Origin: Deltaproteobacteria bacterium
Lineage (GTDB): Bacteria > Desulfobacterota > Desulfobacteria > Desulfobacterales > UBA11574
Reading direction: 5' to 3'
Length of the DNA stretch: 6,335 bases
Assembly: GCA_019313025.1 (NCBI GenBank)
Contig: JAFDCA010000671.1
Span: 1 to 6,335, forward strand
The number at the start of each line of letters is the position of its first letter. Position 1 is the stretch's first letter. The translations under genes and the position numbers were made by a program. This document shows, piece by piece, positions 1-5,903 of the stretch. The notes under the pieces were generated by a model. It made no database searches, was not told the DNA's origin, and was given only the letters and a program-made list of their open reading frames with translations.

Positions 1-24
1 AAAATTTAATCATACCTGAAGCTT

Positions 25-48
25 CTTTGAAATCGTTTTGTTTCAAAG
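25..48. repeat. Perfect 8-bp inverted repeat upstream of the toroid gene
   Basis: CTTTGAAA (25-32) and TTTCAAAG (41-48) are exact reverse complements around an 8-nt spacer. No T-run follows on either strand, so it is not a clean intrinsic terminator. It could be the remains of a terminator for a gene left of the window, or an operator. An in-frame TTG at 38-40, which would give the longest reading of the next gene, lies inside this structure, and that argues against using it as the start. The rest of 1-163 is AT-rich and I see no other gene or clear promoter in it. Confidence 0.4.
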
Positions 49-163
49 GACTAAACTATTACAAAATTCGCATGTAAATTATCACAAATCGATATTCTTG
101 CAAACCTTAAATTCGAAGTTCACAAACGACACCGAATCATTTGAACAGCAAAGATGTTACTCT

Positions 164-1204
164 ATGCGACACAAACCATGCCCATTCAAGCAGAATTTTC
201 CGATTGATATTGATCTCGTTGCCGGCCTAATCGTTAACACACAAAAACACAGCGGTGAAATACCCTGGTGTGATGGTGAGAAAACAGATCCATGGGATCA
301 TGTAGAAGCTGCAATGGGGCTTAGCATTGGTGGATATCTCCGAGAGGCACGGCGTGCATATGAGTGGCTGGCTCAAATACAGCTCCGGGATGGAAGTTGG
401 TATGCTGCTTATGTGAATGGCATTCCTGTCGATATGACGCGGGATACGAACCTTTCATCCTATATTGCTGTAGGTATCTTTCATTACTATCTGATTACCG
501 GTGATTTAATTTTTCTGAGAAAGATGTGGCCGACGATTAAATCGGCCATTAACTTTGTCCTCGAGCTGCAAGCGCCTGACGGTGAAATCTATTGGGCGAT
601 AAGCCCCGAAGGGAGAATTGATTCCACAGCGCTTTTAACCGGCTCCAGCTCTGTCTATATGAGCATCAAATGTGCACTGGCCATCGCAAAACTACTTAAT
701 GAAAACATGTCTGTGTGGGGAAAAGGACTGGTTATGTTGAGACATGCCATTGTGAATCTCCCGGATCGTTTTAATAAGGACAAATTCCGATATTCAATGG
801 ATTGGTTCTATCCTATACTGTCAGGGGCGCTTACCGGAAACAAGGCACAGCAGAGAATCGAAAAGTTTTGGGATACATTCGTCATTAAAAATAAGGGAGT
901 TCGATGCGTATCGGACCGGCCTTGGGTGACGGTTGCTGAAACATGCGAGCTTTCTTTGGCGTTATCAGCCATGGGCAATAGGCATCTTTCAGAAAAAGTA
1001 TTTGGTTGGATTCAGAACAGAACCAACTCAGACGGGTCATACTGGTGTGGGTTTACATGCCCCGACATGACCATTTGGCCAAAAGATAAAAGCACATGGA
1101 CCAATGCTGCTGTTTTGATTGCAGCGGATGCCATTTACAAGCATACAACGGCGTATCGACTTTTTAATCACTGCTTCTGGAACGGTGCCATGCATCGCAT
1201 CTGA
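164..1204 (+). CDS. Prenyltransferase/squalene-repeat-like (alpha/alpha)-toroid protein
   Basis: A 346-residue protein, probably soluble, since no signal peptide or membrane segment is visible. Four spaced motifs of the form Q-x(n)-G-x(n)-W recall the QW repeats of squalene/terpenoid cyclases: residues 27-35, 73-79, 136-144 and 284-294. Further conserved-looking blocks are DPWDHVEAAMGL (42-53), TRDTNLSSY (92-100) and a tryptophan-rich C-terminal part (DMTIWPKDKSTW, 301-312). The fold is most likely a helical toroid, as in prenyltransferases, terpenoid cyclases and six-hairpin glycosidases. Homologues are usually annotated only as prenyltransferase-like, and as I recall often lie near glycosyltransferases and SAM methyltransferases. 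The DxDD signature of squalene-hopene cyclases is absent, so neither reaction nor substrate can be assigned. I chose the ATG at 164 because family similarity begins about 15 residues later and the 42 codons upstream, back to a TTG at 38, look like non-coding AT-rich DNA. Neither start has a good ribosome binding site. It converges on the gene ending at 1227. Confidence 0.65.
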   Translation: MRHKPCPFKQNFPIDIDLVAGLIVNTQKHSGEIPWCDGEKTDPWDHVEAAMGLSIGGYLREARRAYEWLAQIQLRDGSWYAAYVNGIPVDMTRDTNLSSYIAVGIFHYYLITGDLIFLRKMWPTIKSAINFVLELQAPDGEIYWAISPEGRIDSTALLTGSSSVYMSIKCALAIAKLLNENMSVWGKGLVMLRHAIVNLPDRFNKDKFRYSMDWFYPILSGALTGNKAQQRIEKFWDTFVIKNKGVRCVSDRPWVTVAETCELSLALSAMGNRHLSEKVFGWIQNRTNSDGSYWCGFTCPDMTIWPKDKSTWTNAAVLIAADAIYKHTTAYRLFNHCFWNGAMHRI

Positions 1205-1226
1205 AAGCTTCCTGCCCGTCCAAAAA

Positions 1227-1943
1227 TCAGGTTTTGTGTCTATACGAGCGGGATTCTCCAAAAGCCTTGGTAAGAATTTGAGTTCCTTTGGGTGTCAAAT
1301 ATAAAAGCAGTCTGTTTTCTTTGCTTAATCTCTGCTCAACCATACCTTTTGCCATCAGTGAAGAAAGCGTTTCGTTAATTTTTTCATCAATCAATTCAGG
1401 ATCTTTTAATAGATCCACAAGACTGGTATGTGCCTGCTTTTTTTCTGCAATTGATCCCAGTATTTTGAGTTCACTTGAGGACATTCCAGTCCGATTCATT
1501 TTATCCATTGAAAACTCCCGTTGAGACGTTTCAACACCATATTCTGTTCCAATGGGAATGATAATGGTATTATCTTTTTTATCTTCTTCGGTTTTCCGTG
1601 ATTGTTTAACAAACAAGATCTCTTTAAACCTACATAAGACAAAGGCAAAAATAAGACAAATACCGTTGAAGACCAGAAGATTGATCGGTTTTTTTGGTGC
1701 TGTGGCCAGCAGATTGCTGGAGATAATATTTAAAAAGAGCGGAACGGTTAAAGATGCGGCAATTCCCAGCAAACAGCGACCTATAATCGCTTGTGACCCC
1801 CGTGATTTCTGATTTTCGCTGAAGAAGTAGTTCGTTAGACCCGCCAGTATTCCCGATATTATCATGATACCCAACACCAGGATTAAATAAGTGCCTGAGT
1901 AAGATATCAATTCCAGCGTCTCTGTTGCCATCTGGCCACCCAT
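1227..1943 (-). CDS. Membrane protein with YEATS-associated-helix-like N-terminus and C-terminal winged HTH
   Basis: A 238-residue protein with three predicted membrane helices (about 17-39, 53-77, 87-108), a charged linker (113-150) and a winged helix-turn-helix (about 155-227) ending in LYLTPKG and a last helix, as in MarR-type regulators. The N-terminal part, with GIMIISGILAGLTNYF and GIAASLTVPLFLNIISSNLL, strongly resembles the membrane region annotated as 'YEATS-associated helix-containing protein'; no YEATS domain itself is present. Positive charges in the first loop (KSR) and after helix 3 (RFK, KQSRK) put the N-terminus outside and the winged helix in the cytoplasm. It could be a membrane-tethered transcription regulator in the style of ToxR or CadC, or the winged helix could be a protein-binding module. 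It is the last gene of a three-gene operon, 9 bp after the previous stop. Start ATG 1943 has an AAGGTG ribosome site 5 nt upstream; a second in-frame ATG at 1931 is possible. The topology and winged-helix calls are by eye. Confidence 0.75.
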   Translation of the reverse strand: MGGQMATETLELISYSGTYLILVLGIMIISGILAGLTNYFFSENQKSRGSQAIIGRCLLGIAASLTVPLFLNIISSNLLATAPKKPINLLVFNGICLIFAFVLCRFKEILFVKQSRKTEEDKKDNTIIIPIGTEYGVETSQREFSMDKMNRTGMSSSELKILGSIAEKKQAHTSLVDLLKDPELIDEKINETLSSLMAKGMVEQRLSKENRLLLYLTPKGTQILTKAFGESRSYRHKT

Positions 1944-1948
1944 CTATA

Positions 1949-1954
1949 CACCTT
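1949..1954 (-). promoter_or_regulatory. Ribosome binding site overlapping the preceding stop codon
   Basis: AAGGTG lies 5 nt before the ATG at 1943 and shares bases with the TAA stop (1955-1953) of the upstream gene. The arrangement implies translational coupling of the last two operon genes and supports ATG 1943 over the later ATG at 1931. Confidence 0.6.
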
Positions 1955-2645
1955 AAAAATCCACCCAGACTTCAAGCAGACCTTTTTGTGCTCCGGGATA
2001 TTTGCGACTTAGGTTAATGACTTTGATCTCGTTTTCATTAAGATTCTTAACAGATTCAATAAATCCGGCCAAGTGTTTCTTTAAAAGAAGTGCGCCTTTT
2101 CTATCTTGATCATGAAAGAAACGAATATCATGACCTTTATATTTAACCTTTTGAATCCCGGAGACCTCGAATCCATTTTCTTCGAGAAAAGCCGATAGAT
2201 TTTCCATTAGCTTTTTATCTTTTATATCCGAATAATGCAGATATACCGTGTACTTTTTATGTTCTATACTGTGTTGAGATTCATTTAATACGGTCGGTTT
2301 TATATTTGATGGTTGCGCTGTAGTATTATCGGTCTTGGTTTTTTCGTTTAAAGCATTGACTGTCGCAGTTAATTTTGTAATGTCTGAGTTTATCTTTCGT
2401 ATATCAGACATTAGAACATCCGTTTTTTTCAGAAGTGTTTCCGACGTCACGGACATTTTGTTCGTTTTTTCCCCGGTCAGGCTAATAATTAAAAGAGTCA
2501 TGCCCACACCAATCAATAAACCCGCAAGGAGCCACAGCCAGGCAAATCGCTTTTTAAGTGACAGTGCAACCGATTTTGACAATGTGTTAACGAGCAGTTT
2601 CAGCTCATTGACAGAGATTTCAACATTTGATGAGGGGTTATTCAT
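1953..2645 (-). CDS. Single-pass membrane protein with coiled coil and LytR_C-like C-terminal domain
   Basis: A 230-residue protein. Residues 1-33 form a short N-terminal segment ending in KKR, followed by one membrane helix (about 35-56). A heptad-like region (about 62-103, DVLMSDIRKINSDITKL) probably forms a coiled coil, and a polar linker (104-128) precedes a compact alpha/beta domain (about 131-230). That domain has the pattern YTVYLHYSD, then a helix, ENGFEV, DIRFFHDQDRKGALLL, and a final strand LLEVWVDF. This resembles the LytR/CpsA/Psr C-terminal (LytR_C) type of fold, but the match is by pattern only. The basic residues before the helix predict the N-terminus inside and the coiled coil and C-terminal domain outside, so this is probably an inner-membrane protein projecting into the periplasm. 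It is the middle gene of the operon: the ATG overlaps the previous gene by 8 bp (ATGAATAA), with GCGGAAA upstream as a weak ribosome site. No enzymatic motif is visible; a sensory or scaffolding role is a guess. Confidence 0.7.
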   Translation of the reverse strand: MNNPSSNVEISVNELKLLVNTLSKSVALSLKKRFAWLWLLAGLLIGVGMTLLIISLTGEKTNKMSVTSETLLKKTDVLMSDIRKINSDITKLTATVNALNEKTKTDNTTAQPSNIKPTVLNESQHSIEHKKYTVYLHYSDIKDKKLMENLSAFLEENGFEVSGIQKVKYKGHDIRFFHDQDRKGALLLKKHLAGFIESVKNLNENEIKVINLSRKYPGAQKGLLEVWVDF

Positions 2646-4404
2646 TGTTATTTCCGCTCTTTTTGATATTTATCAAAAAAAGGTGAATATATCTGGGATC
2701 AAGATCGTTGCGGGATACTTTCCCGTATTCGCTTTCGATGTCTTTGAAAAGATTTTCAAAAGACTGTCCCAGCCTCCGGGAAATCTCGTAATGCACCAGT
2801 CCCGTCTTGGTTGACACCCAGTCTAAAAACGATTTTTTTATCGACAGACTCGTTTTACGCGGTTGTTCTTTGCTTACCCAAAGATCATCAAAAAAGCCTC
2901 GGAACTCATCGAAGGTCAGGGGAATAAGTTTTTCTGACAATCCTAAGATATGCCTCACCCAGAGGGTCAATATAAAATTCTTGTATGTCAGATAACCATT
3001 CGCTATTCGACCGGGTTCTATTGAAATAAAGGAAAAAAGCTCATCAAAAGCAATGATTTCGTTGAGTATATTTTCTGTTTTTTGAATGTCGTCAATGGAA
3101 CTAAATTCTCTGTAAAGTTCTCCTGTTTTATAGTTGTCGTAAAACAACGGCTTTTTAATCAGCAGTCCTCCCAGAACACCCATCCATTCTTCACCCCAGA
3201 AGCCCAGAAGTAATCCCTTGCTGCTAAACCAGCTCTTTTTCAGCCAATTTTCAGCCCGCCATTTTAGTGCCAATGCAAGTCCAAATCCTACTCTGAAAAT
3301 ACTCGAAAGCGAATAGTTCTGTATCAAAGTCGTATGATGTTTGGTATCATGCTTGCCGTTTTGTTCGGTAAGCTTTACTAGTCCGATATTCAAATAACCA
3401 CAAGCTTTGTTGACGATACTTTTGAGTTCATCTTTTTCCCGGATGGTTTTTTGATCCGCTGAAATAATTCGATTGCACAAACATGCAAATTCGGTTTGAA
3501 TCTGCTCAAAAACATCATCCGTTTTAATATGTTTCAAAGCCAGCGTGAAATAATTCTCTTCTTCCAGAATTCCGGTATGATAGAGCGGAACAGGAAAATA
3601 AAGTTTTCGATCCGGGTCTTCAGCGATGAATTTGTTTTCCTGCATTTTAAAATCGCTAGCTTTCATTGGCTGGTAAACTCCAATAGCTTCTTCATACGGC
3701 AGGAATCCTTTTTCAGCCAGTCTTAGATTTCTTAACCTGTAGGCTTCCTCTTCAGATTCGGCAGGTATGACGCCGTAAGAATCCAGCAGCACTTTTTGGT
3801 ATGTAACATGATCAATGTCTGCGAGCGTTTTGAGATATTTTAAAAGAAAAGCATCACGATGTTTTTTATTGGTTTCATAGGATTCATCTCCATCTGACTC
3901 AAAAGCAATCGGTTTGTCGAGAAGCCTCACATAGAGCGTATCATCCAAGGTCATAAATGCATCATCAAAGTCGGATGGATCCTGATCGGTTTCTCTGACT
4001 TTTACTTCAAGGTTTTTGAATAAATAAAATTCCATGAAATCGAATTGTTGATCCAGAGACCATTTTATAAAGCGATTCGGATCAACTTTAAATAGAAGAT
4101 CAAACCATTTTGTAATTGATGAAATTTCAATTCGATCCTTTTTCCAAACTTCAAGATCAATAATATATTCCCACTGCTTGTTGGATGCCAGATATAAGAG
4201 TGGATGGGAATCTTCAATTCCAATGTTGTGAATTAAAAAATAAAAATCTTCTTCTGAAAATGAATGGACAAGGGCAGTGGATTGCGTCGAGTTTAAAATG
4301 GCGTTAAGCATCTCTTCAGGAGGCAGAGATAGAATTTTTTTTCTTTGCAGGGCCAGATTTTCTATTCGAGCAATAATCTTTTTATTTTCTGTTTTTTCGT
4401 CCAT
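2638..4404 (-). CDS. DUF6178 family protein
   Basis: A 588-residue, apparently cytoplasmic protein without a signal peptide or clear membrane helix. I recognise the DUF6178 pattern known mainly from Desulfobacterota. It shows an N-terminal LPPEE motif (27-31), then a block around residues 49-92 (FSEEDFYFLIHNIGIEDS, PLLYLAS, DLEVWKKDRI). A central acidic region (about 140-180) follows, then EAYRLRNLRLAEKGFLPYEE with IGVYQP (about 220-246), and a tryptophan- and glycine-rich block (392-423). The length is in the family's usual range of roughly 500-600 residues. The function of the family is unknown to me and no catalytic motif stands out. The frame is open back to a TTG at 4452, but the 16 extra residues look unlike the family and lack a ribosome site, so I prefer the ATG at 4404, itself preceded only by a weak AACGG. 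It is the first gene of the operon and overlaps the next gene by 8 bp. No convincing sigma-70 promoter is visible in the 218 bp upstream; GATAAT at 4464-4469 (minus strand) is the best -10 candidate but lacks a good -35. Confidence 0.8.
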   Translation of the reverse strand: MDEKTENKKIIARIENLALQRKKILSLPPEEMLNAILNSTQSTALVHSFSEEDFYFLIHNIGIEDSHPLLYLASNKQWEYIIDLEVWKKDRIEISSITKWFDLLFKVDPNRFIKWSLDQQFDFMEFYLFKNLEVKVRETDQDPSDFDDAFMTLDDTLYVRLLDKPIAFESDGDESYETNKKHRDAFLLKYLKTLADIDHVTYQKVLLDSYGVIPAESEEEAYRLRNLRLAEKGFLPYEEAIGVYQPMKASDFKMQENKFIAEDPDRKLYFPVPLYHTGILEEENYFTLALKHIKTDDVFEQIQTEFACLCNRIISADQKTIREKDELKSIVNKACGYLNIGLVKLTEQNGKHDTKHHTTLIQNYSLSSIFRVGFGLALALKWRAENWLKKSWFSSKGLLLGFWGEEWMGVLGGLLIKKPLFYDNYKTGELYREFSSIDDIQKTENILNEIIAFDELFSFISIEPGRIANGYLTYKNFILTLWVRHILGLSEKLIPLTFDEFRGFFDDLWVSKEQPRKTSLSIKKSFLDWVSTKTGLVHYEISRRLGQSFENLFKDIESEYGKVSRNDLDPRYIHLFLINIKKSGNNNE

Positions 4405-4568
4405 TGACCGTTTAGTCCATGCAAAAGTATGTTCTATAAAAAATGACTCCAAGGATCATGGTATTATCTTTATTTGTTTTTAACGATTTTTCACTCGAAC
4501 CCTTGAATCCTAATACCCTTGTCCCCTTATCAATCGACCAATTCTTTGATAGATGAAGCATCTTTTAT

Positions 4569-4586
4569 TGGTTTTCTTATAAACCA
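4569..4586. repeat. Small AT-rich inverted repeat downstream of ampG
   Basis: TGGTTT (4569-4574) and AAACCA (4581-4586) are complementary around a 6-nt spacer, followed in the direction of ampG transcription by ATAAAAG. The stem is weak and no U-run follows, so it is at best a poor terminator. Confidence 0.3.
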
Positions 4587-4631
4587 GCATAGATACCTTT
4601 TTTAGATATTGAATCGGTCCACCTATGCCTG
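4585..4631 (-). repeat. Imperfect long inverted repeat spanning the ampG stop codon
   Basis: Segments CAG-CATAG-at-ACC (4585-4597) and GGT-ccac-CTATG-c-CTG (4616-4631) can pair with small internal loops. The second arm includes the ampG stop codon (4625-4623), so a hairpin could form at the end of the ampG message. The loop region holds a run of A on the minus strand (T on plus) instead of a trailing U-tract. It may stabilise the 3' end or attenuate read-through towards the DUF6178 operon; it may also be chance. Confidence 0.3.
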
Positions 4632-5858
4632 CTGATTCCAAGGCGCAAATTTATAAAGGAGCAGCAAACCGGGAACGGCAATTAAGGTACAGACGATAAA
4701 AAAGGTTTCCCAGCCCAGATTTTTAACAAGAATTCCGGTGGGTGCAGAGGCAATCACCCTCGGAACGCCCATGAGGCTGCTGAGCAGTGCATATTGAGTA
4801 GCGGTAAACCTTTTATTGGTAATACTCGCCATAAACGCCACAAAAGCGGCGGTTCCCATTCCGCTGCTGAGGTTCTCAAATGTAATAACTGCCGATAGTG
4901 CAAAAAGGCTGTTGCCGATTCGTGCCAATACTGCAAAACCAGCGGTGGAAATCGCCTGAAGAAAGCCGAAAACCCAGAGGCTGCGATTGATCGAAAGCCT
5001 CAGCATAATCACGCCGCCGATGATAGTTCCACCCACGGTGGCCCAGAATCCGAACAGTTTGACCACGGTGCCTATTTGAGTTTTTGAAAAACCGATATCG
5101 AGATAAAACGGTATCGTAATGGCACTGGCCATGGTGTCGCCGATCTTATATAAAAGAATAAACGCCAGCATCCACAAGGCACCCTGCCGTTTAAAATATT
5201 CGATCAAGGGCAGAACAACGGCTTCTTTTATGGTTTTCGGTGCGACATCATGAATATCAGGCTCCGGCGCCAGAAGAGTGGTTAGAACTCCCGGCAGCAT
5301 ACAGGCTGCCATAACCTGATAGACCATGGAAAATGGGATATGATCGGCCATGATCAAGCCGCCGCCGGAAGCCAGCAGCATCCCGAACCGATATCCATTG
5401 ACATACAGTGCCGCGCCCAATCCAAGCTCTTCATCCGGTAGATCTTCTCTTCGGTAAGCATCAACAACGATATCCTGTGAAGCACTGAAGAAGGTCACCA
5501 GAAAAGCGATAAAAGCCATCACCCATGGGCTTTTCCCCGGATTTGCAAATCCCAATCCTGAGATGGAACACATCAAGGCCACTTGGGCAACAAGAAGCCA
5601 TCCTCTTCTTCTACCCAAAAACGGCAGTGTAAACCGATCCATAATAGGGGCCCATAGGAACTTTAACGTATAAGGCAGACCCACAAGCGCCATCATTCCG
5701 ATAACGGTCAGATCCACTCCTTCTTCTTTCATCCATGCCTGTAGTACGGTAATGGTCAGAAGAAGCGGCAGGCCGCAGGAAAAACCCATTAAGAGGGCAA
5801 CCAGCATGCGCCCGCTGCAAATAACGTTGAGTATGGGTCTAATGGTAAAATTCCTCAA
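4623..5858 (-). CDS. ampG: AmpG-type muropeptide/MFS permease
   Basis: A 411-residue integral membrane protein of the major facilitator superfamily, with about 12 hydrophobic segments. Several blocks match the AmpG family, whose characterised members import anhydro-muropeptides into the cytoplasm for cell-wall recycling. These are GFSCGLPL (25-32), LQAWM (39-43), KFLWAPIMDR (66-75), GRRRGW (82-87, the motif-A-like loop), SQDIVVDAYR (127-136), YKIGD (237-241) and TATQYALLSSLMGVPR (352-367). It is shorter than E. coli AmpG (491 residues), which carries extra C-terminal helices. Substrate identity here is not shown by the sequence, and non-enteric members may differ. The start is uncertain. TTG 5858 has no upstream ribosome site. 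A GAGGA lies 8 nt before an in-frame ATT at 5843, which would give 406 residues and a length to the GFS motif closer to E. coli AmpG. The first ATG (5807, residue 18) would cut into the first helix. It follows the carboxykinase-like gene closely and is probably co-transcribed with it. Confidence 0.88.
   Translation of the reverse strand: MRNFTIRPILNVICSGRMLVALLMGFSCGLPLLLTITVLQAWMKEEGVDLTVIGMMALVGLPYTLKFLWAPIMDRFTLPFLGRRRGWLLVAQVALMCSISGLGFANPGKSPWVMAFIAFLVTFFSASQDIVVDAYRREDLPDEELGLGAALYVNGYRFGMLLASGGGLIMADHIPFSMVYQVMAACMLPGVLTTLLAPEPDIHDVAPKTIKEAVVLPLIEYFKRQGALWMLAFILLYKIGDTMASAITIPFYLDIGFSKTQIGTVVKLFGFWATVGGTIIGGVIMLRLSINRSLWVFGFLQAISTAGFAVLARIGNSLFALSAVITFENLSSGMGTAAFVAFMASITNKRFTATQYALLSSLMGVPRVIASAPTGILVKNLGWETFFIVCTLIAVPGLLLLYKFAPWNQQA
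5852..5856 (-). promoter_or_regulatory. Possible ribosome binding site for ampG (GAGGA)
   Basis: GAGGA is the only Shine-Dalgarno-like sequence near the 5' end of ampG. It sits inside the reading frame when TTG 5858 is used, but 8 nt before an in-frame ATT codon (5843-5841). This suggests initiation at a non-standard ATT, or a start region altered from an original ATG. Confidence 0.35.
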
Positions 5859-5877
5859 GTTGAAACGGCGTTACAAC
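5859..5877. repeat. 19-bp near-perfect dyad next to the ampG start
   Basis: GTTGAAACGGCGTTACAAC reads the same on both strands except at positions 5 and 15 and the central base, giving arms GTTG.AACG and CGTT.CAAC. It directly abuts the TTG at 5858-5856. The spacing would suit a dimeric regulator, but the same bases encode the apparent remnant tail of the carboxykinase gene, so the symmetry may be chance. Confidence 0.35.
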
Positions 5878-5886
5878 CGGCCCATA

Positions 5887-5903
5887 TTTTTTTTTTTTTT
5901 TTT
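5887..5903 (-). repeat. Homopolymer run of 17 A (coding strand)
   Basis: Seventeen T on the plus strand, the longest homopolymer in the window. Its first two A belong to the TAA stop of the carboxykinase-like gene; the remaining 15 form five in-phase AAA codons. Such runs are prone to replication slippage and to sequencing error. Confidence 0.95.

Larger units (their letters stand above)
5839..5901 (-). pseudogene. Remnant 3' tail of the carboxykinase-like gene beyond an in-frame TAA
   Basis: Reading on in the same frame after the TAA at 5904-5902 gives five AAA codons, then YGPVVTPFQLEEFYH and a TAG at 5841-5839. The tails of archaeal-type GTP carboxykinases, as I remember them, have six residues between the final ERL/GL-like motif and a conserved KYG, followed by a short I-S/T-P-F-x-L segment. 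Here the spacing is exactly six codons including the TAA, and TPFQL fits that segment. This strongly suggests ancestral coding sequence cut off by one nonsense codon. It overlaps the proposed 5' end of ampG by about 20 bp. Confidence 0.6.

Noticed and set aside
38..163. N-terminal extension of the toroid gene from a TTG at 38
   Set aside because: No ribosome site, start codon inside an inverted repeat, AT-rich low-quality residues, and family-like sequence begins only after the ATG at 164.
2335..2814. 159-codon plus-strand open frame
   Set aside because: Lies antisense to two well-supported overlapping minus-strand genes and has no family-like features or ribosome site.
4405..4452. N-terminal extension of the DUF6178 gene from a TTG at 4452
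   Set aside because: No ribosome site and 16 residues that do not look like the family; ATG 4404 is simpler.
1564..4471. Identical 14-mer ATGGTATTATCTTT at 1564-1577 and 4458-4471 as a shared regulatory site
   Set aside because: AT-rich and short; one copy is inside the winged-HTH coding region, so chance is the likely explanation.
5887..5903. T17 run on the plus strand as an intrinsic terminator
   Set aside because: No transcript on the plus strand is supported there and no GC-rich stem directly precedes the run.
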